64,000 nucleotides of DNA from Cytobacillus sp. NJ13 (GTDB lineage Bacteria > Bacillota > Bacilli > Bacillales > Cytobacillaceae): NCBI GenBank assembly GCA_030348385.1, contig JAUCFP010000006.1, positions 806,001 through 870,000 on the forward strand. The letters run 5' to 3'. Under the pieces are notes generated by a model that saw only the letters and a list, made by a program, of their open reading frames with translations, was not told the DNA's origin and searched no databases. The translations under genes and the position numbers were made by a program. The stretch's first letter is position 1. Each line of letters starts with the position of its first letter. Of this stretch, positions 43,075 through 52,288 are shown in pieces.

Positions 43075-44139
43075 ATGCTTACGATTATAGCGGTCACAGT
43101 CGGTTTATTTTTCGCCATGAATATCGGGGCAAGCGGAGCAGCAGCATCCATGGGGATCGCGTATGGTTCAGGTGTCCTAAAAAACCGCATTTTAGCTCTT
43201 GTTCTTTGCGGATTGGCCGTTTTCTTCGGAGCATGGCTTGGCGGAGGAGAAGTGGTAAAGACAATGGGAAGCGGTATTGTTCCTAAAGAGACCTTTACTG
43301 TAGCCATCGCGCTGATTGTGATTGCATCTGCAGCTTTATCGCTGTTTCTGGCAAATGTATTCGGCATCCCGCTGTCTACCAGTGAGGTGACTGTCGGTTC
43401 TGTTGTTGGTGCAGGAATCGTCTACCAATCCGTATTTGCCGGAAAGCTTGCCTGGATAGTCATGTTCTGGCTGTTTACTCCATTTGCCGCTTTTTTAATT
43501 GCCATAGCGGCAGCCGCTTTTTTAAAGAGAAACTTTATACAGAACCTGATTAAAAAGCCTAAGGCTACTCCGATTTTAGCCATACTCGTCATTTTTATGG
43601 GCGTGTTTGAAGCATTCTCTGCAGGCATGAATAATGTTGCAAATGCAGTCGGTCCGCTTGTAGGTGCAGGCATTATGAGCACAGGCAGCGGAATCTTCTG
43701 GGGCGGGCTGTTTGTCGCTTTAGGAGCCATTTTACTGGGGAAAAATGTCCTCGAAACGAATGGCAAAAAGATTACAAAAATCCGTCTTGAAGAAGGCTGT
43801 GTCATTTCAGGAACAGGAGCAGGAATTGTTACGATTGCTTCCGTTTTTGGAATCCCTGTCCCTTTAACGCAAATCACCACTTCCTCCATCATCGGAATTG
43901 GATTTGTAAAGCAGGGACGATCAGTCTTTAAGAAGGACATCGTCGTTCAGCTATTAGTCGTTTGGGTTGTTTCACCAGTATTATCGATGGTCCTATCCTA
44001 TACGCTCATTCAGCTGCTCATTGAACAAAATGTATATCCGGTGATTGCCATGGCCGGTGTGCTAATCTCTGTTTTTGGAGTGAGATTCTTAATGAATCAG
44101 GCACCTGCTGCCGCAAGGCCGATAACTGAAAAAAAGTAA
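43075..44139 (+). CDS. cysP: sulfate permease CysP (PiT family)
   Basis: 354 aa, GGGAGGA upstream. Inorganic phosphate transporter fold with duplicated signatures: ANVFGIPLSTSEVTVGSVVGAG and ASVFGIPVPLTQITTSSIIGIG, and GMNNVANAVGPLVGAG. In B. subtilis this PiT-like protein between cysH and sat imports sulfate. Confidence 0.92.
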   Translation: MLTIIAVTVGLFFAMNIGASGAAASMGIAYGSGVLKNRILALVLCGLAVFFGAWLGGGEVVKTMGSGIVPKETFTVAIALIVIASAALSLFLANVFGIPLSTSEVTVGSVVGAGIVYQSVFAGKLAWIVMFWLFTPFAAFLIAIAAAAFLKRNFIQNLIKKPKATPILAILVIFMGVFEAFSAGMNNVANAVGPLVGAGIMSTGSGIFWGGLFVALGAILLGKNVLETNGKKITKIRLEEGCVISGTGAGIVTIASVFGIPVPLTQITTSSIIGIGFVKQGRSVFKKDIVVQLLVVWVVSPVLSMVLSYTLIQLLIEQNVYPVIAMAGVLISVFGVRFLMNQAPAAARPITEKK

Positions 44140-44165
44140 ATCTGAAAAAGAAAGGTTGATGAACA

Positions 44166-45311
44166 ATGGCTCTGCCGAAACCTCATGGAGGAAAATTAAT
44201 TCAAAGCTATAATCCAAATTATGACCTGACAGGAATTGAAAAAGAAATTTTAATAGATGCCATCGCCCTAAGTGATCTGGAACTTATAGGTGTCGGCTTA
44301 TTCAGTCCTCTGACAGGTTTCCTTGGAAAAGCAGACTATGAATCTGTTGTTGAAAAAATGAGATTAGCAGACGGAACTATTTGGTCCATTCCGGTTACAT
44401 TGCCGGTTTCCGAGAAAAAAGCCAAAGAACTTGCAGCCGGAGAGAAGTTCAAGCTGGTTCACGAAGATGAAGAATACGGAGTTATTACAGTATCAGAATG
44501 GTATGAGCCTGATTTAAGCAAAGAGGCGCGTGAAGTCTACAAGACTGAAGAAACTGCCCATCCTGGAGTAAAAAGACTTTTTGAACGCGGTCCGGTTTAT
44601 GTTGCGGGCGAGGTAACACTGATTAAAAAGCCAGGAAAAGGCATAGCGGAAGATGTGTGGTTTGAGCCAAAAGAAACAAGAGCACTGTTTGAAGAGAAAG
44701 GATGGAAAACAGTGGTTGGTTTCCAGACTAGGAACCCTGTACACCGGGCACACGAATACATCCAAAAAGCTGCTTTGGAAACGGTGGATGGGCTGTTTTT
44801 GAACCCGCTTGTGGGTGAAACAAAATCTGATGATATCCCGGCCGATGTACGTCTTAAGAGCTACCGGGTTCTCCTGGAAAATTACTATCCAAAAGACCGC
44901 ACACAGCTGGCTGTTTATCCGGCAGCAATGAGATATGCGGGACCGCGGGAAGCAATCTTCCATGCGATTGCCCGTAAAAACTTCGGCTGTACACACTTCA
45001 TCGTTGGAAGAGACCATGCAGGTGTCGGCAATTACTATGGCACATATGATGCGCAGCATATTTTCAGCCATTTCACAGAAGAAGAGCTTGGAATCAAACC
45101 GCTGTTCTTTGAGCACAGCTTCTACTGCAATAAGTGCGAAGGCATGGCATCTGATAAAACCTGCCCTCACAGCAAAGAAGACCGGGTCATTCTTTCCGGC
45201 ACAAAGGTAAGGGAAATGCTCCGGAACGGGGAGCTGCCGCCAGCCACTTTCAGCCGCAAAGAGGTAGTCGAAGTATTAATTGAAGGCATGAGAGAAAAAG
45301 AAACGGTATAA
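44166..45311 (+). CDS. sat: sulfate adenylyltransferase Sat
   Basis: 381 aa. ATP-sulfurylase motifs [15 protein letters not shown] (QxRNP and HxxH), [26 protein letters not shown] and a C-terminal zinc-type Cys set (CNKCEGM; CPHS). Activates sulfate to APS. Confidence 0.95.
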   Translation: MALPKPHGGKLIQSYNPNYDLTGIEKEILIDAIALSDLELIGVGLFSPLTGFLGKADYESVVEKMRLADGTIWSIPVTLPVSEKKAKELAAGEKFKLVHEDEEYGVITVSEWYEPDLSKEAREVYKTEETAHPGVKRLFERGPVYVAGEVTLIKKPGKGIAEDVWFEPKETRALFEEKGWKTVVGFQTRNPVHRAHEYIQKAALETVDGLFLNPLVGETKSDDIPADVRLKSYRVLLENYYPKDRTQLAVYPAAMRYAGPREAIFHAIARKNFGCTHFIVGRDHAGVGNYYGTYDAQHIFSHFTEEELGIKPLFFEHSFYCNKCEGMASDKTCPHSKEDRVILSGTKVREMLRNGELPPATFSRKEVVEVLIEGMREKETV

Positions 45312-45323
45312 GGGGCGGTTATA

Positions 45324-45923
45324 ATGACAAAGGCAACCAACATCACCTGGCATGACGCTGCGATTATGAAGGAAGACAGACGGGCACAGAACGGCCACGG
45401 AAGTGTGGTTCTGTGGTTTACCGGCCTATCAGGCTCCGGGAAATCCACTATTGCAAATGCTGTGTCCCACGAACTGTTTCGACAGGGCATCAATGAATAT
45501 GTCCTGGACGGCGACAATGTCAGACACGGATTAAATAAAGACCTTGGCTTTTCAGAAGCTGACAGAAATGAAAATATCAGGCGCATTGGGGAAGTCGCAA
45601 AGCTGTTTGTGGACAGCGGCAAGATCGTCACAACTGCCTTTATCTCTCCATTCCGGTCGGACAGAGAAACGGTTAGGGCGCTGTTTGAAGAAGGAGAATT
45701 TATTGAAGTCTTCATAGACTGTCCGCTCGAAGAATGCGAACGGCGGGATCCAAAGAAATTATATGAGAAAGCACGGCGCGGGGAAATAAAGGACTTTACA
45801 GGAATCGATTCCCCCTATGAAGCACCAGAAAACCCTGAAATTACGGTCCGATCTGACCAGTTCACAGTAGAAGAAGCAGTCGGGCAGATATTAACACATT
45901 TGCGTGAAAAGAATATCCTATAA
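45324..45923 (+). CDS. cysC: adenylylsulfate kinase CysC
   Basis: 199 aa. Walker [30 protein letters not shown] and [10 protein letters not shown] are typical APS kinase motifs; it forms PAPS. It is 12 bases after sat. Confidence 0.94.
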   Translation: MTKATNITWHDAAIMKEDRRAQNGHGSVVLWFTGLSGSGKSTIANAVSHELFRQGINEYVLDGDNVRHGLNKDLGFSEADRNENIRRIGEVAKLFVDSGKIVTTAFISPFRSDRETVRALFEEGEFIEVFIDCPLEECERRDPKKLYEKARRGEIKDFTGIDSPYEAPENPEITVRSDQFTVEEAVGQILTHLREKNIL

Positions 45924-45933
45924 AGTGAAACTT

Positions 45934-46055
45934 CAATCAGTGGGGGTTTTTCCCGCTGATTGTTAGTTGAACCAATCGGGCCTTTACGGGCAGTTGGACC
46001 CCCACTTATTCTCCATTGATTCCTCTGAGTCATGAAGTGGGGGTCTTACTGCCCG
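45934..46055. other. structured intergenic element of two strong hairpins
   Basis: Hairpin 1 pairs CAATCAGTGGG with CCCGCTGATTG (45934-45962). Hairpin 2 pairs CGGGCAGT (45987-45994) with ACTGCCCG (46048-46055) and, after a 3-base internal loop, ACCCCCACTT (45998-46007) with AAGTGGGGGT (46035-46044). There is no T run. The sequence fills the 309-base gap between cysC and sumT and contains no reading frame. It looks like a dispersed Bacillus repeat or an RNA element; I cannot name it with certainty. Confidence 0.65.
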
Positions 46056-46075
46056 TTAGACTGCGATAAGAACCG

Positions 46076-46106
46076 GGAGTCTCTTTCTAATAGGAGACTC
46101 CTTTTC
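46076..46106 (+). terminator. terminator between cysC and sumT
   Basis: GGAGTCTC (46076-46083) pairs with GAGACTCC (46094-46101), followed by TTTTC. Confidence 0.75.
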
Positions 46107-46232
46107 TGAAAAAATAATTCCTACTATTTCACCCTGAAAAATGGTATTATAGAAAACAATTAGATTATTAGCTTAGGAAAAGCGTTAAAATGCATATATT
46201 AGAAGACATTACAGAAAGGACGGTCATGGGGA

Positions 46233-47009
46233 ATGACGGGAAAAGTTTTTTTAGTAGGTGCCGGTCCGGGAGATCCGGAACTTATGACTCTTAAGGGAAT
46301 GCGCTGCCTGGAGGAGGCGGATGTCGTTCTATATGATCGTCTCGTGAACCGGGAACTGTTAAATCATGCAAAAAAAGAAGCACAGCTGGTGTATTGCGGC
46401 AAGCTTCCCAATCACCACGTCATGAAGCAGGAAACCATCAATCATCTTCTTGTGAAATATGCAAAAAAAGGTTTGATGGTTTGCCGTCTAAAAGGCGGGG
46501 ATCCATTTGTATTCGGCAGGGGCGGGGAAGAGGCAGAAGAGTGTGCCAATAATGATGTGCCATTTGAAATTGTGCCTGGAGTCACTGCAGGAATCGCGGC
46601 ATCTGCTTATGCGGGGATTCCTGTAACACACCGTACCTTAAGCAAAAGTTTCGCTTTTGTCACCGGACATCAGGCAGGAAACGAAGAAGCCGAACACCAG
46701 TGGGCCCACCTGGCCCATGCAGTTGACACGATTTGTGTGTATATGGGTGTTTCCCACTTGCCTAATATTGTAAAAAATCTCATTCATAACGGAAAATCCC
46801 CTCAAACACCAATCGCCCTCGTGCACTGGGGAACACTTTCAGAACAGCGGACAGTAACGGGCACCCTTGCAAATATTGAGATCAAAGTGAAAGAATCAAA
46901 CATCACAAATCCAAGCATGATTGTCATTGGTGATGTTGTAAAAATGCATCACAAAATCAACTGGTTCGAAGAGGAAATTGCGCCTCATCTGCCTGTGGTG
47001 CATGGATAG
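46233..47009 (+). CDS. sumT: uroporphyrinogen-III C-methyltransferase (SumT, YlnD-like)
   Basis: 258 aa. VFLVGAGPGDPELMTLKG, VCRLKGGDPFVFGRGGEEAE and PGVTAGIAASAYAGIPVTHR are the conserved blocks of the tetrapyrrole methylase family. First step to siroheme, the cofactor of sulfite reductase. The sulfite reductase genes themselves are not in the window. Confidence 0.93.
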   Translation: MTGKVFLVGAGPGDPELMTLKGMRCLEEADVVLYDRLVNRELLNHAKKEAQLVYCGKLPNHHVMKQETINHLLVKYAKKGLMVCRLKGGDPFVFGRGGEEAEECANNDVPFEIVPGVTAGIAASAYAGIPVTHRTLSKSFAFVTGHQAGNEEAEHQWAHLAHAVDTICVYMGVSHLPNIVKNLIHNGKSPQTPIALVHWGTLSEQRTVTGTLANIEIKVKESNITNPSMIVIGDVVKMHHKINWFEEEIAPHLPVVHG

Positions 47010-47065
47010 GGATGTGCTGCGATTAAGCAGAATTAAGAAAGTCCATCAAGGAAAGGAGCCGCCAA

Positions 47066-47818
47066 ATGAAAGCTGTCCTTTACATCGGCCATGGCACACG
47101 TTCTAAAAAAGGCGCTGCCGAAGCAAATTTTTTTATCGGGAGTGTCATGAAAAAGGTAGACGCTCCTATACAAAAGCTTTGTTTCCTTGAATTAACAGAG
47201 CCGGACATTGAGGCTGGATTTGAATACTGCGTCCAAGAGGGAGCAGCAGAAATTGTGATTGTGCCTCTATTTTTGCTGGCAGCGGGTCATATTAAGCAGG
47301 ATATCCCTGAAGCGCTTGCCCCATTAATAACAAAATATTCGGCCATAACTGTAAGGATGGCGGATCCGTTTGGAGTCCAGGACAGCATTCTTGACGCAAT
47401 TACAGAGCTTGTTACAGCAGAAACACAGCCAATCCGTTCTGATGATTCGCTTTTAATTGTGGGAAGAGGAAGCAGTGACCCTTCTATTCTTAAATCCTTT
47501 GACTCAATCAAAAGGGGAATCAGCCAGCGGCTTGGTGTAAGGAATGTGCAAGTCTGCTATTTGGCAGCTGCTTCCCCATCCTTCAAGGATGGACTTGATT
47601 CTATTTGCAATGGTGCCAGCGGAAGGGTCATTGTCATCCCATATTTATTATTCCCGGGGCTTTTATTAAGTGAGGTAATCAGAGAGGTAAATAGGAAAAT
47701 AAGAGAAGGCTGCTCTGTGAAACTAACTGATACATTAGGACGGCATAGGGCTATTCAGAATCTTGTCGCTGAAAAAGCGAATAGAGAGGAGAATGTGAAT
47801 GCAGCCGTTATTCATTAA
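47066..47818 (+). CDS. sirB: sirohydrochlorin ferrochelatase SirB (YlnE-like)
   Basis: 250 aa, AAAGGAG upstream. CbiX-type fold in two halves: VLYIGHGTRSKKGAAEA with metal-binding His, IVPLFLLAAGHIKQD, then VGRGSSDP and VIPYLLFPGLLLSEV. It inserts iron into sirohydrochlorin. Overlaps sirC by 20 bases. Confidence 0.9.
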   Translation: MKAVLYIGHGTRSKKGAAEANFFIGSVMKKVDAPIQKLCFLELTEPDIEAGFEYCVQEGAAEIVIVPLFLLAAGHIKQDIPEALAPLITKYSAITVRMADPFGVQDSILDAITELVTAETQPIRSDDSLLIVGRGSSDPSILKSFDSIKRGISQRLGVRNVQVCYLAAASPSFKDGLDSICNGASGRVIVIPYLLFPGLLLSEVIREVNRKIREGCSVKLTDTLGRHRAIQNLVAEKANREENVNAAVIH

Positions 47819-48407
47819 TTTAACCAGCAAGAAGATCGTCATTGCAGGCGGCGGCAGAATTGCCTTTCGAAAAGCGAAAACCCTTGATGGAGAACGAGCC
47901 CATATTACATTTGTTGCTCCTGTTTTTTCAGACGAAATCATTCCTTTCGCCCGTCAAAGAGGATATGAACTCATTAAGCGGGAAGCGCAGCCTGAGGATT
48001 TTAAAGATGCTTTTTTATCGATTCTGGCCACAAATAATCGTGATACCAACCAGCATCTGGCTAAGTCGCTGGATCCATGTCAGCTTGTCTGTGTTGTCGA
48101 TGAAGCAGGAGAAGGAAATGTAGTCTTTCCGGCAGCTGTAAGGCGCGGACCGCTTCAAATCGCAGTCACCTCTAATGGTGCAAGTCCAAAGCTGACCCGA
48201 AAGCTAAAAAAACAGCTGGATGAACAATTTGATGAAAGCTGGACGGGTTATTCAGAATTTCTCGCAAAATGCCGTGAACATATTAAAAAACTTTCTATCC
48301 ATTCAGCTGAGAAAAATGAACTTCTCGCCGAATTGCTGGATGACCGCTATCGCCTGTCGGAGGATGAGCGGGAAAGTAAATGGTCATATCTGAACTCATT
48401 AAAATAA
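47799..48407 (+). CDS. sirC: precorrin-2 dehydrogenase SirC (YlnF-like)
   Basis: 202 aa; ATG 47799 inside sirB with AGAGGAG ahead. NAD loop KIVIAGGGRIAFRKAKTL, LATNNRDTNQHLA, VFPAAVRRGPLQIAVTSNGASPKL. Oxidises precorrin-2 to sirohydrochlorin. Last gene of the operon before a terminator. Confidence 0.92.
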   Translation: MQPLFINLTSKKIVIAGGGRIAFRKAKTLDGERAHITFVAPVFSDEIIPFARQRGYELIKREAQPEDFKDAFLSILATNNRDTNQHLAKSLDPCQLVCVVDEAGEGNVVFPAAVRRGPLQIAVTSNGASPKLTRKLKKQLDEQFDESWTGYSEFLAKCREHIKKLSIHSAEKNELLAELLDDRYRLSEDERESKWSYLNSLK

Positions 48408-48416
48408 TCGACTCTC

Positions 48417-48443
48417 AACCGTGTCCTGACACACGGTTTTTTA
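48417..48443 (+). terminator. terminator after sirC
   Basis: AACCGTGT (48417-48424) pairs with ACACGGTT (48431-48438), loop of 6, T run. Confidence 0.82.
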
Positions 48444-48509
48444 TTTTGTTTATTGTGCAAATCTACTATGGTACATTGATAGTAACGAAGCAGGAAGGCG
48501 GCGGGGAAT

Positions 48510-49610
48510 GTGCATTTTTTATCCTATGAACTCGCTCAGGAAATAGTGGAGCGGACTATGAAAATCCTGAACAAAAACATAAATGTTATGAACGAAGAAG
48601 GCGTTATTATCGGTTCTGGTGAAAAGGAAAGGATTAATCAGGTTCATGATGGAGCTCTGCTGGTCCTGAAAAAAGGTGAAAGTGTGGAGATTGATGAAAG
48701 AAGTGCCGCCGAGCTTAAAGGGGCCAAGCCTGGAATCAATCTGCCCATCCGTTTTCATAATCAAATTATTGGTGTAGTCGGTATAACGGGGGAACCCGAG
48801 CAAATCAGGAATTTCGCAGAGCTTGTTAAAATGGCAGCAGAACTGGTTTTGGAGCAATCGTTTCTTTTGGAGAGAGTACAATGGAAGCAGCGGCTCCAAA
48901 GTGAGATTGTGAACCTCCTTATTTCTGAAGAACCATTAAATGAAGCGTGGCTAGAAGAGAGGGCCGGCTTCCTCGGGTATGACATGAAAATCCCGAGAAC
49001 CGTGATTGTACTCAAGCTGCACGAAGAACTTGGAACCATGAATCAAAAGCTTTTCAATGACATCCATTTTGAATTGGGAAAACAGGATTTAACAGGGGTT
49101 ACGTTCAATAATGAAATTGTCATATTAAAAGCAGGGGAGCATTCAGAACAAATCGCTGCTTTAAAGAGGATTGCCGGCCTTACAAAGAGGAAAGCGGCAG
49201 TTGCTATCGGAAACACATCGGAGAACATAAGCGGCTTGAGGTCCTCTTATCGGCATGCGCAGCAGCTGACTGTCCTTGGCCCAAAAATTCACCGTGACGC
49301 CGAATATTACAGTTATGAAAATTACTGGCTGGAAATAAAGCTATCCATGCTCGCCCAAAAAGAAGAACACACATTTTCTTTTTATGACCGGCTCCTTGTC
49401 CAGGATAAAAAAGGGGAGCTGGCACATACTCTTGATGTTTTCATAAAAGAAGGAGGAGATCTTGGCAAAATAGCGGATCATTTATTTATTCACCGCAATA
49501 CCCTGAGATACCGTCTGGATAAGATAACTGAATTTACTGGAAAAGACCCCCGCAATGTGAAAATGCTATTCGAACTTTATGTGGCGAAATTAGTAAACGA
49601 TTTACAGTAA
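48510..49610 (+). CDS. CdaR-family sugar-diacid/glycerate regulator
   Basis: 366 aa from GTG 48510. An N-terminal sugar-diacid recognition domain (about 1-135; LAQEIVERTMKILNKNINVMNEEGVIIGSG), a central GGDEF-like domain, and a C-terminal PucR-type helix-turn-helix (GDLGKIADHLFIHRNTLRYRLDKI). Family members (CdaR of E. coli, YsfB of Bacillus) activate glycerate, glucarate or glycolate genes. It precedes a permease and glycerate kinase, which it most likely controls. Confidence 0.9.
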   Translation: MHFLSYELAQEIVERTMKILNKNINVMNEEGVIIGSGEKERINQVHDGALLVLKKGESVEIDERSAAELKGAKPGINLPIRFHNQIIGVVGITGEPEQIRNFAELVKMAAELVLEQSFLLERVQWKQRLQSEIVNLLISEEPLNEAWLEERAGFLGYDMKIPRTVIVLKLHEELGTMNQKLFNDIHFELGKQDLTGVTFNNEIVILKAGEHSEQIAALKRIAGLTKRKAAVAIGNTSENISGLRSSYRHAQQLTVLGPKIHRDAEYYSYENYWLEIKLSMLAQKEEHTFSFYDRLLVQDKKGELAHTLDVFIKEGGDLGKIADHLFIHRNTLRYRLDKITEFTGKDPRNVKMLFELYVAKLVNDLQ

Positions 49611-49681
49611 TTGTGCAAATGCACAATTAATAGAGTGTTCTAGCCGTTTTTTTTCATCAGCATTCACGATGTAATAGAAAA

Positions 49682-49695
49682 GGCAAACGCTTACA
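49682..49695 (+). promoter_or_regulatory. cre-like CcpA site
   Basis: GGCAAACGCTTACA matches TGNAANCGNTNNCA except for the first base; 38 bases before the permease start. Confidence 0.45.
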
Positions 49696-49732
49696 ATAGA
49701 TTCATAAGCAAATCATCATGGGAGGGCTAAAT

Positions 49733-51001
49733 GTGGATGTAACTGTAAGCGCTTTAGGAGCAATAACAGCCTTAGTCATTGCCATACTATTAATCTTGAA
49801 AAAAGTTCCGCCTGCTTATGGAATGGTAGCAGGTGCTTTAATAGGCGGCTTAGTCGGAGGTGCAGATATTGCAAGCACTGTTAATTTAATGATGGAAGGA
49901 GCAAAAGGCATCATACCGGCGGTGCTCAGAATCCTGGCTGCCGGCATATTAGCAGGTGTCCTGATTGAATCTGGCGCGGCTTCCTCAATTGCCGAAACAA
50001 TAGTAAAAAAATTGGGAGAAACCCGAGCGCTTCTAGCCTTAGCAGTGGCAACAATGATCCTGACAACGGTCGGTGTATTTGTTGATGTGGCAGTCATTAC
50101 CGTATCACCTATTGCCTTAGCTATCGCGAAGCGGGCAAAACTTTCAAAAACAGCCATTTTGCTGGCGATGATTGGCGGAGGGAAAGCAGGGAACATCATG
50201 TCACCAAATCCGAATGCCATTGCAGCTTCAGACGCATTCGGTGTTCCGCTTACTTCGGTTATGGCTGCAGGAATCATCCCGGCCATATTTGGACTTGCTG
50301 TTACGTATTTCATTACAAAGAAACTTATAAATAAGGGGTCAGCTATCTCAGATGGCGAAGTGGAAGTGAACAGCAATACAAAGCTTCCATTATTTATCAC
50401 TGCCATGATTGCGCCGCTGGTTACAATTATTTTATTGGCGCTTCGCCCATTATTTGATATTAATATTGATCCGATGGTGGCACTTCCAGCCGGGGGAATT
50501 ATCGGAGCCATTGCGATGAAGAAGACAAGGAAAATCAATGAGTATGCTATTTCCGGTTTAAACAAAATGTCAGGCGTTGCCATTATGCTTCTTGGAACAG
50601 GAACCCTGGCTGGAATCATTGCAAACTCAAGCTTAAAAGATGTGATAATTAATGGATTAACATCTTCAGGTCTTCCAGCCTATCTGCTGGCGCCTGTCTC
50701 TGGTATTTTCATGTCAGCTGCTACGGCATCCACAACTGCAGGCACAGCAGTGGCAAGTGGTGTGTTTGGCAGTACAATTTTAGGATTGGGAGTATCGGCG
50801 CTTGCAGGCGCAGCCATGATCCATGCAGGAGCAACCGTACTGGACCATTTGCCGCACGGAAGCTTTTTCCACGCAACGGCAGGAAGTGTCAATATGGATA
50901 TTAAGGAGCGCTTGAAGCTGATGCCATATGAATCGCTTATCGGTTTAACTCTTGCAGTCATTTCTACACTTATATTTGGAGTCTTTAAGCTTTTTTGCTA
51001 A
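49733..51001 (+). CDS. GntP-family permease, probable glycerate/gluconate transporter
   Basis: 422 aa from GTG 49733; GGGAGGG at 49720-49726 fits this start and overlaps the alternative ATG 49718. About 12 hydrophobic helices; GntP signatures include PAYGMVAGALIGGLVGG and GGGKAGNIMSPNPNAIAASDAF. Its neighbour is glycerate kinase, so glycerate is the likely substrate. Confidence 0.87.
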   Translation: MDVTVSALGAITALVIAILLILKKVPPAYGMVAGALIGGLVGGADIASTVNLMMEGAKGIIPAVLRILAAGILAGVLIESGAASSIAETIVKKLGETRALLALAVATMILTTVGVFVDVAVITVSPIALAIAKRAKLSKTAILLAMIGGGKAGNIMSPNPNAIAASDAFGVPLTSVMAAGIIPAIFGLAVTYFITKKLINKGSAISDGEVEVNSNTKLPLFITAMIAPLVTIILLALRPLFDINIDPMVALPAGGIIGAIAMKKTRKINEYAISGLNKMSGVAIMLLGTGTLAGIIANSSLKDVIINGLTSSGLPAYLLAPVSGIFMSAATASTTAGTAVASGVFGSTILGLGVSALAGAAMIHAGATVLDHLPHGSFFHATAGSVNMDIKERLKLMPYESLIGLTLAVISTLIFGVFKLFC

Positions 51002-51022
51002 TAGAAAGGGAGAGGGTCAAAT

Positions 51023-52162
51023 ATGAAAATCGTGATTGCCCCGGATTCATTTAAGGAAAGTTTATCGGCACTTGAGGCTGCAAATGCCATTGAAAGAGGC
51101 TTTAAATTTATTTTTCACGAAGCAGATTACAAAAAAATGCCGATGGCTGACGGAGGAGAGGGAACGGTCCAATCGCTTGTTGATGCAACGGAAGGTACGA
51201 TTATAGAGCGGACTGTTACAGGACCTCTCGGGGAACCTGTCAAGGCATTCTTTGGATTAATGGGGGATGGAAAGACAGCTGTCATTGAAATGGCAGCTGC
51301 GTCAGGCTTGCATTTGGTTCCTTCAGAAAAACGGAACCCCTTAATTACATCAACCTGGGGAACAGGTGAGTTAATCGCAGCGGCAATGGACTCAGGAGTT
51401 CAGCACATCATTATTGGAATTGGCGGAAGTGCTACAAATGATGCAGGAGCAGGAATGATTCAAGCCTTAGGCGGTAAACTCCTTAATAAAACTGGAAGTG
51501 ACATCGGTCCAGGCGGAGGGTCTCTTGCTCAGCTTGCAGCAATAGACCTGTCAGGTCTTGATTCAAGACTTCGAGATGTCCATTTCGAAGTGGCCTGTGA
51601 CGTTGATAACCCTTTGACCGGTACAAGAGGTGCCTCCGCGATCTTTGGCCCTCAAAAAGGAGCGACACCTGAGATGGTTGAGCTGCTGGATCAGAATTTA
51701 GGGCATTTCGCAGATGTGATCGAAAACGCCCTCGGCAAACAGTTCCGACATATTGAGGGGGCAGGTGCTGCCGGAGGAATAGGGGGAAGTCTGCTTGCCA
51801 TTTTAAATGCCGACTTGAAAAAAGGGATCGAAATCGTCCTTCATGCCGTAGATTTTGAAAATGAGGTAAAGGATGCGGACCTTGTCATTACTGGAGAAGG
51901 AAAAATTGACAGCCAAACCATATATGGAAAAACGCCAATCGGTGTGGCTAGAGCGGCAAAGAAACATGGGATACCGGTAATCGGTCTTGCAGGTTCTTTA
52001 TCAGACGACAGCGATATTGTGCATGAACACGGAATCGATGCTCTATTCAGCATTGTCCCAGGTGTTGTAACCCTTCCGGAAGCTTTGGAGAAGGCAGCAA
52101 TATATATGGAAAGAACAGCGAGGAACATTGCTGCCAGTATGAAAATGAGTGGATCACTATAA
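51023..52162 (+). CDS. glxK: glycerate kinase
   Basis: 379 aa. MKIVIAPDSFKESLSALEAANAIERGF, MPMADGGEGTVQSL, GIGGSATNDAGAGM, ACDVDNPLTGTRGAS and VITGEGKIDSQTIYGKTPIGVA are the defining blocks of GlxK/GarK kinases, which phosphorylate D-glycerate to 2-phosphoglycerate. 21 bases after the permease. Confidence 0.95.
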   Translation: MKIVIAPDSFKESLSALEAANAIERGFKFIFHEADYKKMPMADGGEGTVQSLVDATEGTIIERTVTGPLGEPVKAFFGLMGDGKTAVIEMAAASGLHLVPSEKRNPLITSTWGTGELIAAAMDSGVQHIIIGIGGSATNDAGAGMIQALGGKLLNKTGSDIGPGGGSLAQLAAIDLSGLDSRLRDVHFEVACDVDNPLTGTRGASAIFGPQKGATPEMVELLDQNLGHFADVIENALGKQFRHIEGAGAAGGIGGSLLAILNADLKKGIEIVLHAVDFENEVKDADLVITGEGKIDSQTIYGKTPIGVARAAKKHGIPVIGLAGSLSDDSDIVHEHGIDALFSIVPGVVTLPEALEKAAIYMERTARNIAASMKMSGSL

Positions 52163-52163
52163 T

Positions 52164-52194
52164 GAGAGGCTGTGAAATGCAGCTTCTTTTTTAT
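52164..52194 (+). terminator. terminator after glycerate kinase
   Basis: GAGGCTG and CAGCTTC pair (one G-T wobble) around 6 bases, followed by TTTTTT. Confidence 0.65.
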
Positions 52195-52288
52195 AGCCTT
52201 AATTCGAGTTGTCAGCCTTAGCAAAAAGAGGCTTATTGGTCTCAAATATCGAATATGTTAAAGGATTACATAAATGGAGGCCAATCAT

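Noticed and set aside
49816..50619. 267-codon minus-strand frame opposite the GntP permease, and a 218-codon one opposite sat (44514-45170)
   Set aside because: Both are antisense shadows of well-supported genes with no start signals or recognisable protein features.
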